A stretch of DNA of 64,000 bases from Clostridia bacterium (GCA_900770385.1 CAAGKK010000025.1:90553-154552); one strand, 5' to 3'. Shown: positions 54,005-63,861, counted from the first letter of the stretch. Numbers and translations: made by a program. Notes: generated from the sequence alone by a model not told the origin.

Positions 54005-55333
54005 ATGGAAATAGGAAAAATACCACCAAATGATACAGAAGCAGAGCAAGCAGTATTAGGAAGTATGATAACAGATAAAGAAGCTACTATTGCAGCAATC
54101 GAAGTTTTAAAAGAAGATGACTTTTATAGAGAAGACAATAAAATAATATATAAAGCTATTTTAAATTTATATAATAGAGCAGAACCTGTAGATATAATTA
54201 CACTAAAAGCAGAACTTACATCTATGGGAAAATTTGATAGTGTTGGTGGTTTAGAATATTTGGCAGAGTTACCTGAAAGAGTACCAACAACAGCAAATGT
54301 AGAAAGATATATAAAAATAGTAGAAGAAAAAGCAATTTTAAGAAATCTTATAAAAACAGCCAATGACATAATAAGCTTGGGATATGACCCAACAGAAGAA
54401 GTAGAAAATATTATGGACAGTGCAGAAAAAAAGATTTTTGATATAATGCAGTCAAAAAATCAAAAGGGTTATACACCAATAAAAGATGTTTTAGTAGATA
54501 CATTTGCACAATTAGAAACATTGTATAATCAAAAGCAACATATAACAGGAGTTCCAACAGGATTTGCAGATTTAGATTACAAAACAGCTGGACTTCATGG
54601 ATCAGACTTGGTATTAGTAGCTGCTAGACCAGCAATGGGAAAAACAGCATTTGCATTAAATATTGCTACAAATGCGGCAATAAGAGGAAAAGTTCCAGTA
54701 GCTATTTTTAGCTTAGAAATGTCAAAAGAACAATTAGTAAACAGGGTTTTATGTAGTGAGGCAATGGTAGATAGCAACAAAGTTAGAACTGGAAAATTAG
54801 ACGAACAAGATTGGACAAAGCTAGCCGGAGCATTAGGGCCATTATCAGAGGCGGAAATATATATTGATGACACACCTGGTATATCAGTAATGGAAATAAG
54901 AGCAAAATGTAGAAAATTAAAACTAGAAAAAAATATAGGGCTAGTAGTAATAGACTATTTGCAATTAATACAAGGAAGTAATAAAAGAGGCGGAAGTAGA
55001 GAGCAAGAAATTTCAGAAATAAGTAGATCTTTAAAAATATTAGCAAAAGAGATAAATGTACCAGTTATTGCATTATCTCAGTTATCAAGAGCTCCAGAAC
55101 AAAGACCAGATCATAGACCAATGCTTTCAGACCTTCGTGAATCTGGTGCAATAGAACAAGATGCCGATATTGTAATGTTTTTATATAGAGATGACTATTA
55201 TAATGAAGATACAGAAAAGAAGAATATTGCAGAAGTAATACTTGCAAAACATAGAGCAGGCTCTACAGGTACAGTAGAACTACTATGGCTTGGAAATTAT
55301 ACGAAATTTGTTAATATAGATAAAACAAGGTAA
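54005..55333 (+). CDS. dnaB: Replicative DNA helicase DnaB
   Basis: A 442-residue hexameric helicase of normal length. The N-terminal domain (IPPNDTEAEQAVLGSMI at residues 6-22) binds primase. The RecA-like C-terminal domain has Walker A ARPAMGKTAFALN near residue 205, Walker B VVIDYLQLI near 315, and LSQLSRAPEQRPDHRP with the arginine finger region. No intein is present. It is loaded by the DnaI/DnaD-type proteins at 7.8-9.7 kb. Confidence 0.97.
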   Translation: MEIGKIPPNDTEAEQAVLGSMITDKEATIAAIEVLKEDDFYREDNKIIYKAILNLYNRAEPVDIITLKAELTSMGKFDSVGGLEYLAELPERVPTTANVERYIKIVEEKAILRNLIKTANDIISLGYDPTEEVENIMDSAEKKIFDIMQSKNQKGYTPIKDVLVDTFAQLETLYNQKQHITGVPTGFADLDYKTAGLHGSDLVLVAARPAMGKTAFALNIATNAAIRGKVPVAIFSLEMSKEQLVNRVLCSEAMVDSNKVRTGKLDEQDWTKLAGALGPLSEAEIYIDDTPGISVMEIRAKCRKLKLEKNIGLVVIDYLQLIQGSNKRGGSREQEISEISRSLKILAKEINVPVIALSQLSRAPEQRPDHRPMLSDLRESGAIEQDADIVMFLYRDDYYNEDTEKKNIAEVILAKHRAGSTGTVELLWLGNYTKFVNIDKTR

Positions 55334-55352
55334 AAAAATACTATATAAATCT

Positions 55353-55472
55353 TTCAGCCTACATTTTGAGCACTTTCTTTTCAAATTAGACCCTCCAAGA
55401 CAAGGAGTAATCCGTATGCCTCAAAGGGCTGTCGGGCCCTAATTTTCCAAAAAAGTCTCAAAATAGTCTGAA
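55353..55472. mobile_element. MITE-like intergenic element, copy 1
   Basis: A 120-bp block with imperfect terminal inverted repeats: TTCAGCCTACATTTTGAG at the left and CTCAAAATAGTCTGAA at the right. It is nearly identical (one mismatch in about 110 bases) to 63887-64000. It has no coding capacity. The core contains AGACCCTCCAAGACAAGGAG and GGGCTGTCGGGCCC. A transposase acting in trans is inferred from the shape. Confidence 0.7.
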
Positions 55473-55523
55473 CTCAATAAATTATTAATTGTTAATTATT
55501 CATCATTCACTATTAATTAAATT

Positions 55524-55553
55524 ATATGTAGGGGGGAACCCTGTGTCCACCCG
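55524..55553. repeat. GGGCGGAC-family dispersed repeat
   Basis: A variant copy, ATATGTAGGGGGGAACCC...GTGTCCACCCG. It lies 50 bases after the MITE-like element. At 63829 the same two repeat families are again neighbours, in the opposite order. Confidence 0.65.
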
Positions 55554-55573
55554 CTAATAATATAAACATAAAA

Positions 55574-55602
55574 TTGACCAAATACAAATAAAATGCTATA
55601 AT
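55574..55602 (+). promoter_or_regulatory. tilS promoter giving a leaderless transcript
   Basis: TTGACC (55574-55579) and TATAAT (55597-55602) with a 17-bp spacer. The tilS ATG starts at 55610, seven bases after the -10 box, so transcription should begin at or one base before the start codon. No SD is present. Confidence 0.65.
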
Positions 55603-55609
55603 ATTAGCT

Positions 55610-56596
55610 ATGGAAGAAAAAATATTAAAAACAATAAAAAAATATAATTTAATAAAAGATGGAGATAAAATAGTAGTAGGTGTATCCGGAGGACCAGATT
55701 CTATAACACTTTTAGATTTGCTATTAAAATTAAAAAATCAAAACATTATAAAATTTGATATTGTAGTATGCCACATAAACCATATGATTCGAGAAGAAGC
55801 AACAAGTGATGAAGAATATGTAAAAGAATATTGCAATAAGCACAATATAGAATGCTTTGTAAAAAGAGCAGAAGTAGAAGAAATAGCAAAACAAAATAAA
55901 ATGGGAACAGAAGAAACTGGAAGAAAAATTAGATATGACTTTTTCTATGAAATATTAGAAAAAACAAAATCAAATAAAATTGCAACAGCCCACAATGCAA
56001 ACGACAATGCAGAAACAGTTTTAATGAACATTATAAGAGGTTGTGGAACATCTGGTTTAAAAGGAATAGAGGCAAATAATAAACAAATAATTAGACCATT
56101 AATAGAATGCAGTAGAAAAGAAATAGAAGAATATTGCAAGCAAAATAATTTAAATCCAAGAATAGATAAAACAAATTTTGAGAATGATTATACAAGGAAC
56201 AAAATTCGAAACATGTTGATTCCGTACATACAAGAAAATTTTAATCCTAATATAGTAGAAGGAATTAATAGATTATCATCACTTTCAAAACAAGAGAATG
56301 ATTATTTAGAAAAAGAAACTCAAAAAGCATATATAAGTATTGTAGAAGAAATAACAAATACAAGTATTTCGTTAGATTTAAAAAAATTTAATTCTTTAGA
56401 AAAAGTTATAAAAAGTAGAGTTGTGTTATATACTATAAATGAACTTTTTAAAACAAAAAATGGAATAGAAAAAAAACATATAGAAGATATAATAAAACTT
56501 TGTAGCAATAATATAGGAAATAAATACTTAATTCCAAACAAAAAAATGAAAATTTTGGTAAAAAATAAAAAAATTTTTTTTATGGCAAACCAATAG
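55610..56596 (+). CDS. tilS: tRNA(Ile)-lysidine synthetase, short form
   Basis: This enzyme converts C34 of tRNA-Ile(CAU) to lysidine so that it reads AUA. Its PP-loop VVGVSGGPDSITLL is at residues 22-35, and other family motifs are VCHINHMIREEA, GRKIRYDFFYEIL, TAHNANDNAETVLMNIIRGCG, and NKIRNMLIPYI. At 328 residues it is shorter than B. subtilis TilS (about 470), lacking most of the C-terminal domain, as in other compact TilS. ftsH follows directly; the hpt gene usually between them is absent. The transcript appears leaderless. Confidence 0.95.
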   Translation: MEEKILKTIKKYNLIKDGDKIVVGVSGGPDSITLLDLLLKLKNQNIIKFDIVVCHINHMIREEATSDEEYVKEYCNKHNIECFVKRAEVEEIAKQNKMGTEETGRKIRYDFFYEILEKTKSNKIATAHNANDNAETVLMNIIRGCGTSGLKGIEANNKQIIRPLIECSRKEIEEYCKQNNLNPRIDKTNFENDYTRNKIRNMLIPYIQENFNPNIVEGINRLSSLSKQENDYLEKETQKAYISIVEEITNTSISLDLKKFNSLEKVIKSRVVLYTINELFKTKNGIEKKHIEDIIKLCSNNIGNKYLIPNKKMKILVKNKKIFFMANQ

Positions 56597-56730
56597 CATC
56601 CGTAAGAAAACCCTTGAGACAACTAAATTACAGAGAAAAAAGTTTTAAAAAAAGTATTGAAATTAAAAAGTTAGTGTGCTATATAAATATTAAAATGTTA
56701 TCTTTGTATGTTTTATAAAAATAAAACATG

Positions 56731-56749
56731 GACGGCATTAAATGTCGTC
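56731..56749. promoter_or_regulatory. Hairpin before the ftsH ribosome-binding site
   Basis: GACGGCAT and ATGTCGTC form an 8-bp stem with a TAA loop, 15 bases before the ftsH SD. It may affect ftsH mRNA stability or translation; no antiterminator partner is seen. Confidence 0.35.
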
Positions 56750-56778
56750 TTTACAATTTAATAAGGAGGACAAAATCG

Positions 56779-58590
56779 TTGAAGGGTAAATTAAAAACAT
56801 TAGCCATATGGTTAATATTAGGAATTATTTTTGTTGTATTATTAGTATCAATATTAGATAATGCAAATACAAAAATGAGTTATTCAGAGTTAATAACTAA
56901 AATGGAAGTAGGGGAAGTAAAAGAAATAGAAATAAGTGCAGATGGTTCAACAGCGTATGTAAAAATTGATGGAGATAATATTCCAAAAGAAGTAAACATA
57001 CCAAGCATACAAAGCTTTATGGACTATTCAAATGAACAATTAAAAGATGGAAAAATTAAACTAACAGAAAAATCACAATCTGTATTAATTACATTATTAG
57101 GACTAATTTCTCCATTTGGAATAATGATAGTATTATTCTTGTTCTGGTTTATATTAATGCGTAATGCAACAGCACAAAATGGTGGAGCAAATAAAACAAT
57201 GTCATTTGGAAGAAGTAAAGCAAGAATGACATCACCAGAAGATAAAAATAAAATAACCTTCAAAGATGTTGCAGGAATAGAAGAAGAAAAAGAAGAACTA
57301 GAAGAAATAGTAGAATTTTTAAAAAATCCTAAAAAATTCACAGACATGGGTGCAAGAATACCAAAAGGTGTATTACTAGTTGGACAGCCAGGTACAGGTA
57401 AAACTCTTTTAGCCAAAGCAGTTGCAGGAGAAGCAGGAGTTCCATTTTTTATTATGAGTGGTTCAGACTTCGTAGAAATGTTTGTAGGTGTTGGAGCATC
57501 AAGAGTAAGAGATTTATTTGATCAAGCAAAGAAAAATGCACCATGTATAATATTTATAGATGAAATAGATGCTGTAGGACGCCAAAGAGGAGCAGGCCTT
57601 GGAGGAGGACATGATGAAAGAGAACAAACATTAAATCAATTACTTGTTGAAATGGACGGATTTGGAACAAATGAAGGTGTTATAGTAATTGCAGCAACTA
57701 ATAGACCAGATGTATTAGACAAAGCATTATTAAGACCAGGAAGATTTGATAGACAAATAGTAGTACCAGCACCAGATGTAGCAGCTAGAGAAAAAATATT
57801 AGAAGTACATTCAAGAAACAAAAAAATGGCAGATGATGTAGACTTAAAAACAATAGCAAAAAATACTTCAGGATTTTCAGGAGCAGACCTAGAAAATGTT
57901 TTAAACGAAGCAGCGTTACTTGCAGCAAGAAGAGATTTAGAACAAATAGGAATGAAAGAAATAGAAGATGCCATGGTAAAAGTTACAATGGGACCAGAAA
58001 AGAAAACAAGAGTAAGAAGCCAAAAAGAAAATAAATTAGTAGCATATCACGAAGCAGGTCATGCAGTTGTAAGTAGATTCTTAGAATCACAAGATCCAGT
58101 TCATCAAATATCAATAGTTCCTAGAGGAATGGCTGGTGGATATACAATGTATAGACCAACAGAAGATAAATCATTTATGTCAAAAACAGAAATGGAAGAA
58201 AATATTGTATCACTATTAGGTGGTAGAGTAGCAGAACAATTAATATTAAACGATATATCAACAGGAGCAAGCAATGATATAGAAAGAGCATCAAAAGTAG
58301 CAAGAGATATGGTAACAAAATATGGAATGAGCGAAAGAATAGGAGCAATTATGTATGGTTCAGGACAAGAAGAAGTATTCTTAGGAAGAGACTTTGCACA
58401 ATCTAAAAACTATTCAGAAGAAACAGCAGCAATAATAGATGAAGAAACTAAAAAAATAGTAGACACAGCATATCAAAGAGCTCAAAGCATATTAACAGAA
58501 CATATAGATAAATTGCATGCAGTAGCACAAGTTCTATTAGAAAAAGAAAAGATAGACGGAGAAGAATTTGATGCAATATTTGCAGAATAA
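56779..58590 (+). CDS. ftsH: ATP-dependent zinc metalloprotease FtsH
   Basis: A 603-residue membrane AAA+ protease from TTG 56779 (SD AAGGAGGA eight bases upstream). Two membrane segments (about 7-28 and 105-130) flank an extracytoplasmic region. AAA motifs are GQPGTGKTLLAKA (Walker A near 200), IIFIDEIDAVG (Walker B), and the second region of homology NRPDVLDKALLRPGRFDR. The protease site has HEAGHAVVS (zinc) and a distal Asp in STGASNDIERA. It degrades misassembled membrane proteins and short-lived regulators. Position after tilS is conserved in Firmicutes. Confidence 0.97.
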   Translation: MKGKLKTLAIWLILGIIFVVLLVSILDNANTKMSYSELITKMEVGEVKEIEISADGSTAYVKIDGDNIPKEVNIPSIQSFMDYSNEQLKDGKIKLTEKSQSVLITLLGLISPFGIMIVLFLFWFILMRNATAQNGGANKTMSFGRSKARMTSPEDKNKITFKDVAGIEEEKEELEEIVEFLKNPKKFTDMGARIPKGVLLVGQPGTGKTLLAKAVAGEAGVPFFIMSGSDFVEMFVGVGASRVRDLFDQAKKNAPCIIFIDEIDAVGRQRGAGLGGGHDEREQTLNQLLVEMDGFGTNEGVIVIAATNRPDVLDKALLRPGRFDRQIVVPAPDVAAREKILEVHSRNKKMADDVDLKTIAKNTSGFSGADLENVLNEAALLAARRDLEQIGMKEIEDAMVKVTMGPEKKTRVRSQKENKLVAYHEAGHAVVSRFLESQDPVHQISIVPRGMAGGYTMYRPTEDKSFMSKTEMEENIVSLLGGRVAEQLILNDISTGASNDIERASKVARDMVTKYGMSERIGAIMYGSGQEEVFLGRDFAQSKNYSEETAAIIDEETKKIVDTAYQRAQSILTEHIDKLHAVAQVLLEKEKIDGEEFDAIFAE

Positions 58591-58606
58591 ACTAAAATAA
58601 ATAAGA

Positions 58607-58639
58607 GATAGGCAAATAAAAATATTTGCCTATTTTTTG
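58607..58639 (+). terminator. Terminator of ftsH
   Basis: ATAGGCAAATA (58608-58618) and TATTTGCCTAT (58623-58633) form a stem with a T-run. Confidence 0.88.
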
Positions 58640-58678
58640 TGTTATAGTAATTTTCTAATTTTCTACTATATAAAAAAA

Positions 58679-58722
58679 CATATGTAGGGCGGACGCCTCT
58701 GTCCGCCCAAGCGGAATTTATT
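58679..58722. repeat. GGGCGGAC-family dispersed repeat, extended copy
   Basis: CATATGTAGGGCGGACGCC...TCTGTCCGCCCAAGCGGAA...TTATTC matches the 36125 copy over about 45 bases, including the part beyond the hairpin. Confidence 0.75.
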
Positions 58723-58861
58723 CAGCTTTGTTTTTCAAATTGGTGTATAGTTATTTTATTAAAGTAAAAACAATGATTAACTTATTTGCAAATAAGGAGG
58801 TTTTTATTGCATTTTTGTATTAGAATGATATAATTTATAAAAAAATAAAGGAAAGAACTAA

Positions 58862-60679
58862 ATGAACAAGAAAGAAATAATAAATTTTTTATTAATACCA
58901 ATTTTAATAGTAGTAACATTTGAACAATATTTTTGTATAAGTAATTTTGGATTAAGTTTAACGATACAAAAAGGAATTGCTTTTGTACTTTCTATTTTAC
59001 TATACTATTTATTCTTTTTTATTTTTTGGGGACTTACTAAAAAAACTAATAAGTCAATATTAGCTATAAGCATAATTTTATTCGTATTTTCAGTAATTAA
59101 TAGTATAAAAATAGCATATACAGGTGAACCAATCACATTTTCAGATATATTATATTTAAAAAATTCGGATGAATTAATAGGTATAGTGGGAGAAACACTA
59201 TATCAAATGATAAGTAATTATATATACATGGTAATCATCTACCTTGCATGCTTAATAGTTATTAATTTATTAGCTTTCAAAAATAGTATAGAAGTACATA
59301 ATACAAAAATAAGATTGAATTTAATAATAATTCCCATAATAATTCTAGTATTATTTTCACTACCGTTAGAGACAACCAAGAAAATAATGTTTAAATATGT
59401 TTATAATGTAGAAGGCAGAAAAGATTATGAGGCAAAGATATCAAATCTTGGATATTATTCAGATTACGGAGTAGTATTGGGAATGTATGGACAAATGCTT
59501 GAAAATAGAATTAGTAAACCAGAAAATTATAATGAAGAAGAGATAAAAGAAGAAATAGATGTGAAGAATGAAGAATCAAAAGAATTTGGAACTCCAAACA
59601 TTATTACAATATTATCAGAATCATTTTGGGATATTTCTAAAATTAATGAAGTAAAGTTTAATAAAGATATAACATCAAATTTTAATTTATTAAAAGATAA
59701 AGGAAAATGCTTTGAAATGGTTTCACCTTCTTATGGAGGAATAACAGCAAATGTGGAGTTTGAATTTCTTACTGGAGCAAATTTAATGTATTTCAACTAT
59801 GGATATGTTCCAACTATGCAATTATACAGAAATAAAACATACTATAACAGACCATCAATAATTTCAGAATTAAAAAATAATGGATACAAAACAGAAATTG
59901 TTACATATACAAGTAATAGATTATTTAGTAGAGGTAACTTTTATAAATATTTGGGAGTTGATACAGCAGAATTCATTACTGATGTAAACGAAAATGAAAT
60001 AAAAGGAAAATATATATCAGATAAGAGTGTAATAGATAGAATAATATATAAAATGAACTCAAAAACAGATGAAGAAAAACTTTTTTATATGGCAATGACC
60101 TTAGAATCACACATGCCATATAAAAAAGATAAATATGATAATTATGATATACAAATAACACAAAGTAGTTTGTCAGAAGAAATGAATGGAACAATAATAT
60201 CATATGCTCAAGGGGTATATGATGCAGATCAACAATTGGGTAGATTATATGAATATATACAAACTATAGATGAACCAACCATAATAGTATTTTTCGGAGA
60301 TCATTTACCATATTTAAACACTGAAGATGGACAAGACATACTGCAAAAATTACAATATTTTAATACTGAAGATGAATTATTAAATACATATCGAAAATAT
60401 AGTACAGAAGCATTGATTTTAGCTAATTTTGATATTAACAAAGAAAAAGGATATTTAGGAGCAGACTTGTTGGGAACATATGTACTTAATAAAATGGATA
60501 TTAATATTTCCGACTATTATAAATGGCTATACACAACAAAAGACGAAATAAGTGGAGCAAATTGGAAAATTACAGTGGATAAACAAGGGGAAATTTATAA
60601 CACTAATCTTTTAGAAGATAAGATGAAAAAAGCATATGAATTACGAAGGAATATACAATACAAGTATTTTATAAAATAG
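58862..60679 (+). CDS. LTA synthase-family sulfatase-fold membrane protein
   Basis: A 605-residue protein. The N-terminal 190 residues hold about five membrane segments. The extracytoplasmic alkaline-phosphatase/sulfatase domain (about 240-550) shows metal and nucleophile motifs: IITILSESFWD, SPSYGGITANVEFEFLTG with the probable catalytic Thr, ESHMPYKKDKYDNY, and IVFFGDHLPYL. LtaS-type enzymes transfer glycerol-phosphate to teichoic acids; related proteins modify other wall glycans. SD AAGGAAAG. It is a single gene, with no glycolipid genes near, so the exact substrate is open. Confidence 0.88.
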   Translation: MNKKEIINFLLIPILIVVTFEQYFCISNFGLSLTIQKGIAFVLSILLYYLFFFIFWGLTKKTNKSILAISIILFVFSVINSIKIAYTGEPITFSDILYLKNSDELIGIVGETLYQMISNYIYMVIIYLACLIVINLLAFKNSIEVHNTKIRLNLIIIPIIILVLFSLPLETTKKIMFKYVYNVEGRKDYEAKISNLGYYSDYGVVLGMYGQMLENRISKPENYNEEEIKEEIDVKNEESKEFGTPNIITILSESFWDISKINEVKFNKDITSNFNLLKDKGKCFEMVSPSYGGITANVEFEFLTGANLMYFNYGYVPTMQLYRNKTYYNRPSIISELKNNGYKTEIVTYTSNRLFSRGNFYKYLGVDTAEFITDVNENEIKGKYISDKSVIDRIIYKMNSKTDEEKLFYMAMTLESHMPYKKDKYDNYDIQITQSSLSEEMNGTIISYAQGVYDADQQLGRLYEYIQTIDEPTIIVFFGDHLPYLNTEDGQDILQKLQYFNTEDELLNTYRKYSTEALILANFDINKEKGYLGADLLGTYVLNKMDINISDYYKWLYTTKDEISGANWKITVDKQGEIYNTNLLEDKMKKAYELRRNIQYKYFIK

Positions 60680-60705
60680 AAAAGTATTTTTTATAAAGCT
60701 TACTA

Positions 60706-60735
60706 TTGACAAGCTATACGAAATTAGAGTATAAT
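60706..60735 (+). promoter_or_regulatory. rpsU promoter
   Basis: TTGACA (60706-60711) and TATAAT (60730-60735) with an 18-bp spacer, about 65 bases before the ATG. Confidence 0.75.
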
Positions 60736-60799
60736 AATTAACGAGAAAAAACAAAGAAAATCCCACATACTGAGTAAAGTACTGGAAGGAGGGGAACAA

Positions 60800-60970
60800 A
60801 TGTCAGAAATTAAAGTTAATAACGGAAATATAGAAGATGCTCTTAAAAGATTTAAGAGACAATGCGCAAGAAACGGAGTTTTACAAGAAGTTAGAAAAAG
60901 AGAGCATTACGAAAAGCCTAGCGTTAAAAGAAAGAAGAAATCAGAGGCTGCTAGAAAAAGAAAATTTTAA
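60800..60970 (+). CDS. rpsU: 30S ribosomal protein S21
   Basis: This 56-residue S21 is short enough to be missed by length-filtered gene calls. It reads MSEIKVNNGN, then DALKRFKRQCARNGVLQE, VRKREHYEKPSVKRKKKSEA, and ARKRKF: the standard family sequence of basic helices that bind 16S rRNA near the anti-SD. SD AAGGAGGGG before ATG, its own promoter and its own terminator. The gene stands alone. Confidence 0.97.
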   Translation: MSEIKVNNGNIEDALKRFKRQCARNGVLQEVRKREHYEKPSVKRKKKSEAARKRKF

Positions 60971-60974
60971 AAAT

Positions 60975-61000
60975 AAAAGCTTGCAATAATTGCAAGCTTT
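60975..61000 (+). terminator. Terminator of rpsU
   Basis: AAAAGCTTGCAAT and ATTGCAAGCTTTT form a near-perfect palindromic stem just after the rpsU stop. Confidence 0.82.
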
Positions 61001-61070
61001 TGATATTTTTATATATATGTAGTTTGGGGGACGCTACTACTTGCACAAAACATATTAAAAGGATGTAAAA

Positions 61071-62498
61071 ATGAAAAAAAACAATGTATTTTTAGTTATA
61101 GTATTTATTATAATTTTTTTATTCATTAGTATAAATATACTATCAAAACCACTTAGAGATGGAGATGAACTTATAAATTTATTTAACACATATAAATTAT
61201 ATAGTGGATTAAAATTATACAAACAAATTCCGGTTGTTGCTACACCACTATTATTTTATTTAGGTGTAATAATATTTAAAATATTAGGAGCGGCAAATTT
61301 ACTAAACTTTAGAATTTATAATATAATAGTAAATGTAGTAGTTGTAATTTCTTTATATAGAATATTTAGAAAATTGAACATAAGAAAACTAAAAAGTATA
61401 ATATATACAATTTTACTAGAACTAATACTTATATCAAAGCCTATAACAATTGGAATCACATATAATATGTTAGCATATGCAATATGTTTGGTAGGAATTA
61501 ATATAGCTTTAAAACGTGATAAAATAAAAAGATATTTTTTAATTCAAGGTATAACAATTTTCTTTGTATTTATGGCTAAGCAAAATATAGGAGTATATTA
61601 TGCTTTAGCAAATATATTAATAGAAGTTATTTTATATAAAAAAGAATGTATAAAAAATATTTTTAAATTAATTATAATACCAATATTACTAGGAATAGTA
61701 TATATATTATATTTGTATTTCAATGACTCTTTGATTGAATTTATAGATTATACAGTATTAGGAGTAAGAGAGTTTAGTAGTAATTTACTTTTTAGAAGTG
61801 GAATAGTGTGGCTTGGTGTTGATTTAGTTATAATAGTAAGTAGCATAATTCTATTCTATAATAAAATTATAGAAAATAAATACATGAAAAATACAATTAT
61901 ATTATTTATATATGGAGTTTGCTTATTGCTTATGGGGTACCCAATATTTGATTATTGGCATATGGCATTAGCAAGTATTGTACTAATTATAAGCATAATA
62001 TATATAATAGAAAAAACTCTAAAAATAATTATAAAAGAAAAGTATTTAAAAATGAGCCTTGTGTTGTTAATCATATATATGCTTTTTTCTATTGGTTATA
62101 AGTCATATGTTTATCTTAATATATATTGCAAAGAAAAAGAAAACATATTTTATGGAATAATAGTAACAAATGATATGCAAAAAAAAATAGAATATGTTAT
62201 TAGTTATATAAATAAATCAGATAAAAAAGTGGTAATTGCGTCTTGTCGCTCAGGAAAATATTATATGTATATGGACAAAAAAGGAAATGATATATTTGAC
62301 ACACCATTGAGGGGAAATATTGGAAGTAATCAATTAGAAAAACTAATAAATAAAACAAATAATTTAAAAGATGTATATTTATTATTAATGACAGAAAATG
62401 AAAGTTGGCAAAATATTAAGGAATTTAGAAAATATATAAAAGATAATTATGAAAAAATAGGAGAAATAAGTGAATATAGTATATATTATATTCCTTAG
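61071..62498 (+). CDS. GT-C-fold membrane glycosyltransferase-like protein
   Basis: A 475-residue polytopic membrane protein with about ten membrane segments and a C-terminal soluble part (about 370-475). The first external loop has RDGDELINLFNTYKLYSG just after membrane segment 1, an acidic pair in the place of the catalytic Asp/Glu of GT39/GT83-type enzymes that use polyprenyl-phosphate sugars. A second loop, QIPVVATPLLFY, fits the same fold. The acceptor is unknown and no glycan cluster is adjacent. It could add sugars to wall polymers or lipids. The SD is weak (AAAGGATG). Confidence 0.72.
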   Translation: MKKNNVFLVIVFIIIFLFISINILSKPLRDGDELINLFNTYKLYSGLKLYKQIPVVATPLLFYLGVIIFKILGAANLLNFRIYNIIVNVVVVISLYRIFRKLNIRKLKSIIYTILLELILISKPITIGITYNMLAYAICLVGINIALKRDKIKRYFLIQGITIFFVFMAKQNIGVYYALANILIEVILYKKECIKNIFKLIIIPILLGIVYILYLYFNDSLIEFIDYTVLGVREFSSNLLFRSGIVWLGVDLVIIVSSIILFYNKIIENKYMKNTIILFIYGVCLLLMGYPIFDYWHMALASIVLIISIIYIIEKTLKIIIKEKYLKMSLVLLIIYMLFSIGYKSYVYLNIYCKEKENIFYGIIVTNDMQKKIEYVISYINKSDKKVVIASCRSGKYYMYMDKKGNDIFDTPLRGNIGSNQLEKLINKTNNLKDVYLLLMTENESWQNIKEFRKYIKDNYEKIGEISEYSIYYIP

Positions 62499-62556
62499 TC
62501 AATTGTAAAGAATATAATTCTAAAAAATGGAAATATTATTTGTATAGGAGGAAATA

Positions 62557-63825
62557 ATGAAAGTAATAAAAATTAAAGAAGGTATAAACTTACACATAAT
62601 AGATACAAATAAATTTAAGACAGATCTTTTGGCAGTATTTTTAACTACACCATTAGAAAAAGAAAAGGTAACCCAAAATGCTTTAATACCAGCAGTACTA
62701 AGAAGAGGTTGTAAGGCATTACAAACTCAAGAAGAAATAAGTATTGCATTAGAAGAAATGTATGGAGCATCTTTTGATTGTGGTGTAGATAAAATAGGAG
62801 ATAACCAAATATTAAAATTTTATTTAGAAACTATAAATAATATATATACACCAGAAAACGAAGATAATTTAAAAAATGCAATTAAAATCTTATTGCAAAT
62901 AATTTTTGAGCCATTAATTCAGGATAATAGATTTAACAAAGAATATGTTGAAAGCGAAAAAAACAACTTAAAAAAAATAATAGAAGGAAGAAAAGACTCA
63001 AAAGCAACATATGCGGTTGAAAGATGTATAGAAGAAATGTATAAAGAAAAACCATATTCACTATATAAATATGGAAAAATAGAGGATTTAGAAAAAATAA
63101 ATGAAGAAAACTTATATGAGCAATATCAGAAACTAAAAAACAATTGTAAAATAGATATATTTGCATCAGGAGAAATGATTGAAAATGTATCAAAAGAAAT
63201 TTTAGATAATAATTTTATAAAGGAATTAAACGAAAGAGAACCCAAATATATAGTTAATAATCTAGAAGCTAGAAAAAAAGAAAAAATACAAGAAAAAGTT
63301 GTACAAGAAAGTATGGATGTAGCTCAAGGAAAACTAATATTAGGAATGGATATTTTAGAAGAAAACGAACAAGATAAATATATAACATTAGTATATAATG
63401 CTATTTTAGGAGGTACTGCAAATTCTAAAATGTTTCAAAATGTAAGAGAAAAAAATTCACTTGCATATACAGCATCATCTTCATATATAAGGCAAAAAGG
63501 AAATATATTTGTAAAATGTGGAATAGAAACAGAAAACTATGAAAAAGCACTAAAAATTATAAAAGAACAAATAGAGGATATGAAAAAAGGAGAGTTTTCA
63601 GACGAAGAAATTTCACAAGCAAAACTAAATATAATATCAACAATAAAATTAATACCAGAAGAACAGGATACAGAATTAATGTATTATTTTTCTCAAGAGT
63701 TATCAGGGTATAAAATGAACTATGAAGAATATATAAATAAAATTAATTTTGTAACTAAAAAAGATATTATAGACCTAGCCAATAAAATTCAAATAAATAC
63801 AATATATTTTTTAACTAATAAATAA
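62557..63825 (+). CDS. yfmF: M16-family peptidase-like protein YfmF
   Basis: A 422-residue M16 (insulinase-fold) protein lacking the HxxEH zinc motif; the equivalent region reads IPAVLRRGCKALQTQEEIS. This and the later GGTANSKMFQNVREKNSLAYTA block match YfmF, the non-catalytic partner of YfmH. In B. subtilis, YfmF/YfmH-type proteins are linked to elongation factor P modification with 5-aminopentanol. The YfmH gene would be expected next, beyond the repeats at the window end. SD AGGAGG. Confidence 0.88.
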   Translation: MKVIKIKEGINLHIIDTNKFKTDLLAVFLTTPLEKEKVTQNALIPAVLRRGCKALQTQEEISIALEEMYGASFDCGVDKIGDNQILKFYLETINNIYTPENEDNLKNAIKILLQIIFEPLIQDNRFNKEYVESEKNNLKKIIEGRKDSKATYAVERCIEEMYKEKPYSLYKYGKIEDLEKINEENLYEQYQKLKNNCKIDIFASGEMIENVSKEILDNNFIKELNEREPKYIVNNLEARKKEKIQEKVVQESMDVAQGKLILGMDILEENEQDKYITLVYNAILGGTANSKMFQNVREKNSLAYTASSSYIRQKGNIFVKCGIETENYEKALKIIKEQIEDMKKGEFSDEEISQAKLNIISTIKLIPEEQDTELMYYFSQELSGYKMNYEEYINKINFVTKKDIIDLANKIQINTIYFLTNK

Positions 63826-63828
63826 ATC

Positions 63829-63861
63829 ACATGTAAGGGCGAACGACTCTGTCCGCCCGTG
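63829..63861. repeat. GGGCGGAC-family dispersed repeat
   Basis: An ACATGTAAGGGCGAACGAC...TCTGTCCGCCCGTGG copy, four bases after the yfmF stop and 25 bases before the second MITE-like element. Confidence 0.7.
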
